From JAOXRU01 sp965247735 (GTDB lineage: Bacteria > Bacteroidota > Bacteroidia > Flavobacteriales > Flavobacteriaceae): DNA of 64,000 nt. This document shows, one piece after another, positions 27,313-35,391 of this stretch (its first letter is position 1; every line of letters begins with the position of its first letter). The notes below the pieces were generated by a model that saw only the letters and a list, made by a program, of their open reading frames with translations, was not told the origin of the DNA and ran no database searches. The stretch covers positions 1,364,001-1,428,000 of the forward strand of contig CBDFHN010000002.1 in the NCBI GenBank assembly GCA_965247735.1, in the 5' to 3' direction. Both the position numbers and the translations under genes were made by a program.

Positions 27313-29124
27313 ATGAGACAAATAATTATAGCCTACTTACTATTCCTGGTTGTCAATGCTTCTGGTTATGCCCAAAAAAAGCCTATTGAAAACCGTTATG
27401 GTGTAGAGACGGATTATATTGACAATTTAATAGGTTTGGGTCAATATCAAAAAGCAGAATCCGAAATAAATATTCTTTGTGCTAAGCTAAAAGATAAAAA
27501 AGACACTATTGCTTCTGCTAGTCTTTATTTTACAAAAGCTACATTAAAAAGTAATACTGGTGATTTTAACGCTGCTCATACTTTTTATGAAGAATCGCTA
27601 TCACTCCTTACGCATTATTCCGCAAACCCTTCTTATCATATTAATGTTACAAAGGGTGGAATGGCTTATAATCATGTGAAATTAAAAAACTATAAAATAA
27701 GTGATAGTCTTTTTCGGAGTACTAGCGCTGCATTTTTAGCACTAGATCACTACAATTATTTTTATGTACTAATTGGATATATTGAAAGTTTAATAGATAG
27801 AGAGAACTACCTATCGTCTTTAAGACAATGTAATCTTTTCCTAAAAAATTTTAAAACCTTTGATTTTTCTGAAAGCCCAAACAAAGAAAGGTATACTCCT
27901 ATTCTAGATAGACTCGTAAGATTGGTTCATTACCATAAGGCATTTTCATTATTAGAACTAGATTTAAATATAGATGAAGCTTATGCTCTTTTTAGGAGAT
28001 ATGAAAAACAAAATAAAAAGAATACCAATCAGTGGTCAGAGTTTGCTATCAAATCAAAAATAAACAAGTACAAGGCCTTATACTTTGCAAAAAAAAATAT
28101 AGATAACGATTCTCTAAAAATCTATTTGGAAAAATCAATTAAAGAATCCAATGGTACAATCGTTATTTTAGACTCTATTAAAGCACAAATCAGTAAAAAT
28201 CTCTATGCTGCTTCTAAAAAAGAAAGTGATTACCAAAAAATTCTTATCAGTCAAAAAGAAGCAGAACTAGAAAAACAAAAATCGCAGAGCAACTTTATTA
28301 AAATAATAGGCATCTTGCTTTTTTCCATTCTAATTGCAATAATTTTATTTTTAAACCAACGTCAAAAATATAAAAACCAGAAAATAGAAAAGCTTAAAAC
28401 AAAAAGTAAGCTTATAAAATTAGACGCCATTATTGAAGGAGAAGAACGAGAAAGGATTAGAATTGCTCAAGACTTACATGAAGGCATAAATGGTGATTTA
28501 TCTGCCATAAAATATGAAATATCATCTATTAATCTCGATAATTTAAATGAAAACTGTAAAAAGAAGCTTTCAAGTGCCTCAGAAACATTAGACATCTCAA
28601 TTAATAAAGTTAGAGATATCTCTTACAACCTTGCTCCACCTTCACTATCTAGTTTTAGCCTTATTGAAGCAACAAAACAATTTTGCAATAAAGCCCTTGA
28701 ATCTAATAATATCATTTCCGAATTCTATTTTTTTGGAGAAATGCCAAAATTAAAGCCAAAAACAGAAACCGCTGTTTACAGGATTATTCAAGAACTTGTC
28801 AATAACATTATCAACCATGCAAAAGCAACAAAAGCCATAGTACAAATAAGCCATATTGATGATACTTTAGAAATTACTGTTGAAGATAATGGTGTTGGTT
28901 TTGACATCGCTCCAGAAAATTATGGTCTTGGACTAAAAACAGTAACTTCAAGATTATTTTTTTTAAAATCGGAGAAAAAAATTGTTTCAGACAAAAACGG
29001 TACTTCTATTACCATTAATATCGATTTAAAAAAGCATAACTCCAATAATAACAATCATATTTTAAAAGTTTCTACTAAAGAGTTTAATCAAATTATAAGA
29101 ATCTTGTACTTTTGTTTCACATGA
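27313..29124 (+). CDS. Sensor histidine kinase with TPR-like sensor region (HisKA_3 / NarL-type)
   Basis: A 603-residue two-component sensor. It has a signal peptide (about 1-20) and a helical, TPR-like extracytoplasmic region (about 35-320). One membrane span (about 331-349) and a coiled coil follow. The HisKA_3 phosphoacceptor motif RIAQDLHEGINGDLSAIK has the phosphorylated His389. A HATPase domain shows ELVNNIINHAKA, DNGVGFD and GLGLKTV. Kinases of this class normally signal to LuxR-type regulators, but none lies nearby, so it is an orphan here. Its stop overlaps the next ATG by 4 bp (ATGA), so the two are at least partly coupled in translation. Confidence 0.9.
   Translation: MRQIIIAYLLFLVVNASGYAQKKPIENRYGVETDYIDNLIGLGQYQKAESEINILCAKLKDKKDTIASASLYFTKATLKSNTGDFNAAHTFYEESLSLLTHYSANPSYHINVTKGGMAYNHVKLKNYKISDSLFRSTSAAFLALDHYNYFYVLIGYIESLIDRENYLSSLRQCNLFLKNFKTFDFSESPNKERYTPILDRLVRLVHYHKAFSLLELDLNIDEAYALFRRYEKQNKKNTNQWSEFAIKSKINKYKALYFAKKNIDNDSLKIYLEKSIKESNGTIVILDSIKAQISKNLYAASKKESDYQKILISQKEAELEKQKSQSNFIKIIGILLFSILIAIILFLNQRQKYKNQKIEKLKTKSKLIKLDAIIEGEERERIRIAQDLHEGINGDLSAIKYEISSINLDNLNENCKKKLSSASETLDISINKVRDISYNLAPPSLSSFSLIEATKQFCNKALESNNIISEFYFFGEMPKLKPKTETAVYRIIQELVNNIINHAKATKAIVQISHIDDTLEITVEDNGVGFDIAPENYGLGLKTVTSRLFFLKSEKKIVSDKNGTSITINIDLKKHNSNNNNHILKVSTKEFNQIIRILYFCFT
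29107..29114 (+). promoter_or_regulatory. -7 promoter box of the TrmH-family gene
   Basis: TACTTTTG, a perfect TAnnTTTG box inside the last codons of the kinase gene and 7 bp before the next ATG. The methyltransferase could therefore also be expressed alone from a nearly leaderless message. Confidence 0.5.
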
Positions 29125-29924
29125 ATGATTTCAAAAAGATAAGTAGTTTATCAAATCCTTTACTAAAAAAAGTTCTAGTTCTTCAAGAAAAATCTAGAGA
29201 ACGAAAAAAAACAGAACGTTTTATAGTGGAAGGACAAAGAGAAATTGAGCTTGCATTAAAAGGAGGTTTTGAAATTGACACCTTATTATTTTGTGATGCA
29301 TATTACCCTAGTCATAATTTAGCTACACTTCCTGGCATTAAAAATGCTCAAATTATAGAAATAACCAAAGAAGTCTATCAAAAATTAGCCTATAGAACAA
29401 CAACGGAAGGTATTATCACCATCTTAAAAAGCAAAACATTAGCTTTAGAAGAACTATCATTCCGAACACAAACACCGCTAATTCTCGTAGCCGAAGCTCC
29501 AGAAAAGCCTGGTAATATTGGTGCTTTACTCAGAACCGCTGATGCTGCAAATGTAGATGCTGTTCTTATTGCAAATCCAAAAACAGATTTATACAACCCA
29601 AATATCATTAGATCTAGTGTGGGTTGTGTTTTTACCACTACTATTGCCACTGCAACTTCATCAGAAATTATACATTACCTAAAAAACCACAACATTAATA
29701 TTTACTGTGCTGCCTTACAAGCCTCTAAAACATATCACAACCAAAATTTTAAATCTGCTACCGCTATTGTAGTTGGTACCGAAGCCACAGGACTTTCTAA
29801 AGAATGGATTGACAATGCTACCCAGAATATTATAATTCCTATGCAAGGAGAAATAGACTCTATGAATGTTTCTGTAGCAGCAGCAATTCTTATTTTTGAA
29901 GCGAAAAGGCAACGAGGATTTTAA
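29121..29924 (+). CDS. TrmH/SpoU-family RNA 2'-O-methyltransferase
   Basis: A 267-residue SAM-dependent rRNA or tRNA ribose methyltransferase. The N-terminal substrate-binding domain starts ISSLSNPLLKKVLVLQEK. The SPOUT domain has the trefoil-knot motifs EAPEKPGNIGALLRTADA, NIIRSSVGCVF, VVGTEATGLSKEW and IPMQGEIDSMNVSVAAAI. The target nucleotide is not evident. The ATG at 29121 overlaps the kinase stop by 4 bp, and a protease gene follows after 17 bp. Confidence 0.93.
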   Translation: MNDFKKISSLSNPLLKKVLVLQEKSRERKKTERFIVEGQREIELALKGGFEIDTLLFCDAYYPSHNLATLPGIKNAQIIEITKEVYQKLAYRTTTEGIITILKSKTLALEELSFRTQTPLILVAEAPEKPGNIGALLRTADAANVDAVLIANPKTDLYNPNIIRSSVGCVFTTTIATATSSEIIHYLKNHNINIYCAALQASKTYHNQNFKSATAIVVGTEATGLSKEWIDNATQNIIIPMQGEIDSMNVSVAAAILIFEAKRQRGF

Positions 29925-29941
29925 TCTAACCCACTATTTTT

Positions 29942-31174
29942 ATGTCAATAACAGTATTATTTTATATTATCATAAGCATTCTAATCTTACAATATCTTGT
30001 AGATACTATTCTTGCTGCTTTAAATGCCAAAAAATTTGATGACCCTATTCCCGATGAGCTTAGCGATGTATATGATAGCGAAGAATATCTAAAATCGCAG
30101 GCCTACAAAAAAAGAAATTATATTTTTGGCAAATACACTGCTGTATTTTCTGTAACACTTTTACTTTCTTTTATTTTTTTAGGAGGTTTTGAAATTGTAG
30201 ACAACTTCTCAAGGAGTTTTTCCGATAACGACATTAGTATTGCTTTAATTTTCTTTGGAACTATTCTTATTGGAAGTGATATTATTAACATCCCGTTTTC
30301 ATACTATCAAACATTTGTAATAGAAGAAGAATTTGGTTTTAATAAAACATCGCTAAAAACCTTTATTATCGACAAAATTAAAGGATGGATAATGACTATT
30401 GTAATTGGAGGAGGATTGCTAGCCTTAGTTATATGGTTTTATAAAAGCACAGGAACTTATTTTTGGGTGTATACATGGGCATTAATTACTGTTTTTATGG
30501 TTTTTATGAATATGTTTTATAGCAAACTTATTGTTCCTTTATTTAACAAACAAAGTCCATTAAAAGATGGTGAGCTAAAAGAAGCTATAGAATTATATGC
30601 AACAAAGGTGGGCTTTAAACTTAAAAACATATTTGTTATAGATGGCTCTAAACGATCTACAAAAGCTAATGCCTATTTCTCAGGTTTTGGAAACGAAAAA
30701 CAAATAACCTTATTTGATACTCTAATTAATGATTTAAAAGAAGAAGAAATTGTTGCGGTGTTAGCACATGAGGTAGGACATTACAAAAAAAAACATATCA
30801 TCTTTAATATTTTTGCATCAGTAATCCTTATGGGTATTACGCTATTCTTATTATCACTTTTCATCAATACGCCTGAGCTTTCATTAGTCCTTGGAGTGAG
30901 TAAGCCTAGTTTTCATATTGCACTCATTACATTCGGAATTCTTTACGCTCCAATATCGGAAGTAACAGGTTTAATAATGAATTATTTTTCTAGAAAATTC
31001 GAATACCAAGCAGATAATTACGCTAAAGAAACCTACAAAGCGGCTCCTTTAATTAGTTCTCTAAAAAAACTGTCTAAAAACAACTTAAGCAACTTAACTC
31101 CGCATCCAATTTATGTTCTTATGCACTATTCTCACCCTACGCTATTACAGCGTATACATAAATTAAAGCAATAA
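29942..31174 (+). CDS. M48 family metallopeptidase (CAAX protease/Ste24-like)
   Basis: A 410-residue multi-span membrane zinc protease. It carries the catalytic HEVGHYKKKH (His276, Glu277, His280) and a third zinc ligand in FEYQADNYA, with hydrophobic segments at about 1-24, 65-85, 100-120, 150-175, 180-200, 288-310 and 325-350. This is the topology of Ste24/CAAX prenyl protease 1. In bacteria such enzymes act in membrane protein quality control; the substrate here is unknown. It lies between the RNA methyltransferase and relA/spoT genes in the same direction. Confidence 0.93.
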   Translation: MSITVLFYIIISILILQYLVDTILAALNAKKFDDPIPDELSDVYDSEEYLKSQAYKKRNYIFGKYTAVFSVTLLLSFIFLGGFEIVDNFSRSFSDNDISIALIFFGTILIGSDIINIPFSYYQTFVIEEEFGFNKTSLKTFIIDKIKGWIMTIVIGGGLLALVIWFYKSTGTYFWVYTWALITVFMVFMNMFYSKLIVPLFNKQSPLKDGELKEAIELYATKVGFKLKNIFVIDGSKRSTKANAYFSGFGNEKQITLFDTLINDLKEEEIVAVLAHEVGHYKKKHIIFNIFASVILMGITLFLLSLFINTPELSLVLGVSKPSFHIALITFGILYAPISEVTGLIMNYFSRKFEYQADNYAKETYKAAPLISSLKKLSKNNLSNLTPHPIYVLMHYSHPTLLQRIHKLKQ

Positions 31175-31217
31175 AAATCATAGGTTTATATTAATCTTTG
31201 TCCTAAATTTATTCTAT

Positions 31218-33428
31218 ATGACGGAAGCTGAGATAGAAAAAGAAAATAAAGAAATTGCAAAGCAATATAAAGAACTTCTAAAGATAAGTTACCAGAACCT
31301 ATCTGCTGATGATAAAAAACTTATCAGACTCGCCTTTGATACTGCTGTAGATGCACATAAAGATCAGCGAAGAAAATCTGGCGAAGCTTATATTTTCCAT
31401 CCAATTGCCGTAGCAAAAATTGTTGCCTCAGAAATAGGGTTAGATGCCGTTTCTATAGCTGCAGCACTATTGCATGATGTTGTTGAAGATACAGAATATA
31501 CCCTTAATGACCTAGAACGATTATTTGGGGAAACTGTGGCTAGGATTGTAGATGGTCTTACCAAAATATCACATTTAAAAAAAGACAAAGACATCTCTTT
31601 ACAAGCAGAGAATTTTAGAAAGATGTTACTTACACTTAATGATGATGTCCGCGTTATTATCATTAAAATTGCGGATAGGTTGCACAATATGCTCACCATG
31701 GATTCTATGCCAGAGTACAAACAGGTGAAAATTGCATCCGAAACACTATACATATATGCACCTTTAGCTCATCGTATAGGGCTCTACAATATTAAAACAC
31801 AACTAGAAGATCTTGGTTTAAAATATACAGAACCAAATGTATATAAAGATATTTTAAGTAAAGTTGAAGAAAGTAACGAGGAGCAAAAAATATATATTGA
31901 AGATTTTTCTAATGTCATTAAAGAAACATTAGATAAGGAGGAGCTTAATTATTATATAAAAGGACGATCAAAATCTATTTTTTCAATCCGAAAAAAAATG
32001 AAAGTTCAAAATGTCATTTACGATGAAGTTTATGACAAATTTGCTATTCGGATAATTTATAAATCTGATACCGCCAACGAAAAATTTCTAGCTTGGAAAA
32101 TATATTCTGTCGTTACGGACCACTTTAGACCCAATCCTGTACGCCTTAGAGACTGGATTTCCTCGCCAAAAACTAATGGATATGAAGCCTTACATATTAC
32201 TGTAATGGGGCCCAAAGGAAATTGGGTAGAAGTACAGATCCGTAGTGAACGCATGAATGAAATTGCAGAAAAAGGGTATGCAGCACATTATAAATACAAA
32301 CAAGAAGCAGACAACCCAAAAGAACAAGGATTAGAAGTATGGTTAAACCGCTTACAAGATGCTTTAGAAAATGCAGATACTAATGCAGTAGATTTTGTTG
32401 AAGAATTTAAGCTTAACCTTTACGCTAAAGAAATTTTTGTTTTTACTCCAAAAGGAGATATTAAATCACTCCCAAAAGGATCTACTCCTATTGATTTTGC
32501 TTTTGCCATACATACAGAAATAGGTTTTAAAACTAGAGGAGCAAAGGTTAATGGAAAAATAGTCCCACTAAGTTACCAGCTAAAAAACGGAGACCAGGTT
32601 GATGTAATCACCTCAGATAAAGCCAAACCAAATCAAAACTGGTTAGATTATGCTACTACTGCTAGAGCAAGATCAAAAATAAAATCTTCCCTAAAAGAAG
32701 AAACCAAACAAATAGCAGAAGAAGGAAAAGAAATATTAAGACGAAAATTAAAACAACTTAAAATCAACCTAAACGAACGTACTGTTAATGAGATGGTTAC
32801 GTTTTTTAAACTAAAAACCAGTCTTGATCTTTTTTATAGAGTAGGAATTACTACTATAGACAATCAGATGTTAAAAGATTATGCTGCATCTCATAACAAT
32901 GCTTTTATCAGCTTTTTTAAAAACAGAATAAAGAAAAGCAAACCTCAAGACGAAATAGATAAAGACGAGGTTACTTCTAAATACGACTTACTTGTTTTTG
33001 GTAAAGAAGAAGAAAAACTGGCACATAAATTTTCTAGCTGTTGCAACCCTATTCCTGGAGACAAAGTTTTTGGATTTATAAGTGTTAGTGACGGAATTAA
33101 AGTACATAAAAACGACTGTCCTAATGCCATATCATTACAATCTAATTATGCGTATAGAATAATAAGTGCGAAATGGATAGATTCTTCTCAACAAGATTTT
33201 ACTTCTGTTGTTTCATTAACTGGAATAGACAATATGGGACTGCTTAATGATATTACCAAAATAATATCTAGCAACATGCATGTAAACATGAAGAACCTTA
33301 ACTTTGAAACTGATCATGGTACATTCAAAGGAAAAATAACAGTACAAGTAAAAAATAAAACAATCATTAATAAGCTTATTCAGAACCTAAAAAAAATTAA
33401 TGGTATTGAGAAAGTTACAAGAATTTAA
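31218..33428 (+). CDS. Bifunctional (p)ppGpp synthetase/hydrolase, RelA/SpoT family
   Basis: A 736-residue long RSH protein of the stringent response. The HD hydrolase domain has FHPIAVAKIVA and LLHDVVEDTEYT (His86, Asp87), so hydrolysis should be active. The synthetase domain has GRSKSIFSIRKKM, YDKFAIRIIYK and NGYEALHI. A TGS domain follows (IFVFTPKGDIKSLPKG). The zinc-finger/helical region has SSCCNPIPGD, and a C-terminal ACT domain (VVSLTGIDNMGLLNDITK) ends the protein. With (p)ppGpp acting mainly on rRNA promoters, it is functionally linked to the GC-rich start regions of the rRNA operon in this window. fur and purA follow. Confidence 0.96.
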   Translation: MTEAEIEKENKEIAKQYKELLKISYQNLSADDKKLIRLAFDTAVDAHKDQRRKSGEAYIFHPIAVAKIVASEIGLDAVSIAAALLHDVVEDTEYTLNDLERLFGETVARIVDGLTKISHLKKDKDISLQAENFRKMLLTLNDDVRVIIIKIADRLHNMLTMDSMPEYKQVKIASETLYIYAPLAHRIGLYNIKTQLEDLGLKYTEPNVYKDILSKVEESNEEQKIYIEDFSNVIKETLDKEELNYYIKGRSKSIFSIRKKMKVQNVIYDEVYDKFAIRIIYKSDTANEKFLAWKIYSVVTDHFRPNPVRLRDWISSPKTNGYEALHITVMGPKGNWVEVQIRSERMNEIAEKGYAAHYKYKQEADNPKEQGLEVWLNRLQDALENADTNAVDFVEEFKLNLYAKEIFVFTPKGDIKSLPKGSTPIDFAFAIHTEIGFKTRGAKVNGKIVPLSYQLKNGDQVDVITSDKAKPNQNWLDYATTARARSKIKSSLKEETKQIAEEGKEILRRKLKQLKINLNERTVNEMVTFFKLKTSLDLFYRVGITTIDNQMLKDYAASHNNAFISFFKNRIKKSKPQDEIDKDEVTSKYDLLVFGKEEEKLAHKFSSCCNPIPGDKVFGFISVSDGIKVHKNDCPNAISLQSNYAYRIISAKWIDSSQQDFTSVVSLTGIDNMGLLNDITKIISSNMHVNMKNLNFETDHGTFKGKITVQVKNKTIINKLIQNLKKINGIEKVTRI

Positions 33429-33438
33429 TTTTTAATAT

Positions 33439-33446
33439 TACATTTG
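33439..33446 (+). promoter_or_regulatory. -7 promoter box of fur
   Basis: TACATTTG, an exact TAnnTTTG box 23 bp before the fur ATG. It suggests that fur-purA has its own promoter after the relA/spoT gene. No TTG is seen at 19-bp spacing. Confidence 0.5.
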
Positions 33447-33469
33447 CAGAATTACATTAATTATTAATC

Positions 33470-33910
33470 ATGGAGGACAACAAAAACCAAGAAATAGTTA
33501 AAAACGTTTTTACTAAATTTCTAGAAGGAAAAGGACACAGAAAAACCCCTGAAAGGTACGCCATACTTCAAGAAATTTATAATAGCGACGAACATTTTGA
33601 TATAGAATCACTTTATATCAACATGAAAAACAAAAACTATAGAGTTAGTAGAGCTACGTTATACAACACTATTGAACTGTTATTAGAATGCATGTTGGTT
33701 AGGAAACATCAATTTGGTCAAAACCAAGCGCATTACGAAAAATCATATTTCGATAGGCAACATGACCATATTATTTTAACAGATACTGGTGAAGTTTTAG
33801 AATTTTGTGATCCTAGAATTGAATCAATAAAAAAAACAATAGAAGAGATTTTTGATGTGTCTATAGACAATCACTCTCTTTATTTTTACGGCAAAAAGAA
33901 TAAAAGCTAA
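33470..33910 (+). CDS. fur: Fur family transcriptional regulator
   Basis: A 146-residue metal-sensing repressor. The winged helix is recognisable from GHRKTPERYAILQEIY and RVSRATLYNTIELLLE. The dimerisation domain has HDHIILTDTGEVLEFCDPRIE. In classical Fur the stretch after HDH carries a CxxC structural zinc site; here those positions are Leu and Thr, so that zinc site is absent. Iron is the likely signal but zinc, manganese or peroxide sensing cannot be excluded. purA begins 30 bp downstream, so the two probably form an operon. Confidence 0.88.
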   Translation: MEDNKNQEIVKNVFTKFLEGKGHRKTPERYAILQEIYNSDEHFDIESLYINMKNKNYRVSRATLYNTIELLLECMLVRKHQFGQNQAHYEKSYFDRQHDHIILTDTGEVLEFCDPRIESIKKTIEEIFDVSIDNHSLYFYGKKNKS

Positions 33911-33940
33911 TTAAATCACCAACTTACAACACAAAATACA

Positions 33941-35212
33941 ATGGCAGTAGATTTACTACTAGGTTTACAATGGGGAGACGAAGGAAAAGGAAAAATCGTT
34001 GATGTTCTTACCAAAGACTATGATATTATTGCACGATTTCAGGGTGGTCCAAATGCTGGTCATACACTAGAATTTGAAGGCATAAAACATGTTCTTCATA
34101 CGATTCCTTCAGGGATTTTTCATAAAAATGCAATTAATATTGTTGGAAACGGCGTTGTTATAGACCCTGTTATTTTTCAAAAAGAATTAGAAAATTTGAG
34201 TCAGTTCAACCTAGACATCAAATCAAAATTACTGATTTCTAGAAAAGCACATTTAATTCTACCAACACATAGACTTCTTGACGCTGCTTCTGAAGCTGCC
34301 AAAGGGAAAGCCAAAATTGGCTCTACACTTAAAGGAATTGGCCCTACTTATATGGACAAAACTGGTAGAAATGGTTTTAGAATTGGTGACTTGGAATTAG
34401 ACACCTGGAAAGAAAACTATAGAAAACTTGCAAACAAGCATGAATCTATGATTAGTTTCTATGATGTGGACATCCAGTACAACCTTGAAGAATTAGAAAA
34501 TGACTTTTTCAAAGCTATTGAATCCTTAAAGGAATTAACATTTATTGATAGTGAAGAGTATATCTTTAATGCACAAAAAGAAGGCAAAAAAATATTAGCA
34601 GAAGGAGCACAAGGTTCATTGCTTGATGTTGATTTTGGTACTTATCCTTTTGTAACATCCTCTAACACAACAGCAGCTGGTGCTTGTACAGGTCTTGGTG
34701 TTGCTCCCAACAGAATAAAACGTGTAGTTGGTATATTTAAAGCCTATACTACAAGAGTTGGAAGCGGTCCATTTCCTACTGAACTTTTTGATAAAGACGG
34801 TGAAACAATGGGAGTTGTTGGTAGAGAATTTGGAGCTACAACTGGTAGAGCACGTAGATGTGGTTGGCTAGATCTTGTTGCACTTAAATATGCAGTGCAA
34901 ATTAATGGAGTTACTGAACTAATGATGATGAAAGCTGATGTTCTTAGTGGTTTTAAAACATTAAAAATATGTACTGCTTATAATTATAAAGGAACTGAAA
35001 TAACTCATTTCCCTTATAATATCGATCCAGAAAATATAACTCCTATCTATACAGAAGTAAAAGGCTGGGATAAAGATCTAACGCAATTATCTAGTGCTAG
35101 TGAACTTCCTGATACTTTAAATGAGTATATCGATTTCTTAGAAAAAGAACTAGAAGTACCTATTAAAATTGTTTCTGTAGGACCAGATAGAACACAAACT
35201 TTGCACAGGTAA
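33941..35212 (+). CDS. purA: Adenylosuccinate synthetase
   Basis: A 423-residue cytoplasmic enzyme joining IMP and aspartate with GTP, the first committed step to AMP. Signature motifs: LGLQWGDEGKGKIVD (GTP loop and catalytic Asp), GGPNAGHT, GSTLKGIGPTYMDK, EGAQGSLLDVDFGTYPFVT, TTGRARRCGWLD and the C-terminal VGPDRTQT. It has standard length. It follows fur closely and is closed by a terminator at 35232-35269. Confidence 0.97.
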   Translation: MAVDLLLGLQWGDEGKGKIVDVLTKDYDIIARFQGGPNAGHTLEFEGIKHVLHTIPSGIFHKNAINIVGNGVVIDPVIFQKELENLSQFNLDIKSKLLISRKAHLILPTHRLLDAASEAAKGKAKIGSTLKGIGPTYMDKTGRNGFRIGDLELDTWKENYRKLANKHESMISFYDVDIQYNLEELENDFFKAIESLKELTFIDSEEYIFNAQKEGKKILAEGAQGSLLDVDFGTYPFVTSSNTTAAGACTGLGVAPNRIKRVVGIFKAYTTRVGSGPFPTELFDKDGETMGVVGREFGATTGRARRCGWLDLVALKYAVQINGVTELMMMKADVLSGFKTLKICTAYNYKGTEITHFPYNIDPENITPIYTEVKGWDKDLTQLSSASELPDTLNEYIDFLEKELEVPIKIVSVGPDRTQTLHR

Positions 35213-35231
35213 GCATAAATTAAATATATAA

Positions 35232-35269
35232 AAGCGTGTAGTAATCCAGTATTATTACACGTCTTTTTT
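35232..35269 (+). terminator. Rho-independent terminator of purA
   Basis: An imperfect stem GCGTGTAGTAAT / ATTATTACACGT with loop CCAGT is followed by CTTTTTT, 19 bp after the purA stop. Confidence 0.75.
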
Positions 35270-35281
35270 ATAAACACCTAC

Positions 35282-35323
35282 AACCCAAATTTACAGAAAT
35301 ACTAATTTCCGTAAAATTGGGTT
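35282..35323. other. Long intergenic hairpin of unknown role
   Basis: Two 19-bp arms (35282-35300 and 35305-35323) are complementary at 17 of 19 positions and have a 4-nt loop; the ends are AACCCAA / TTGGGTT. There is no U-run, and a terminator already lies just upstream. It could be a protein-binding palindrome, a short RNA structure or a small mobile repeat. Confidence 0.5.
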
Positions 35324-35363
35324 AAATCTCTCTTAACAACTCTGCTAATAGTACAAAAAGAAC

Positions 35364-35371
35364 TATTTTTG
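35364..35371 (+). promoter_or_regulatory. -7 promoter box of the OstA-like gene
   Basis: TATTTTTG, an exact TAnnTTTG match 20 bp before the TTG start codon at 35392. Confidence 0.45.
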
Positions 35372-35391
35372 AATAAAATCCAATTACTGTT

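Noticed and set aside
29000..29124. Frameshift at the 3' end of the histidine kinase
   Set aside because: The extra C-terminal residues after the ATPase domain are low-complexity but in frame, and the ATGA overlap with the next gene is a normal arrangement.
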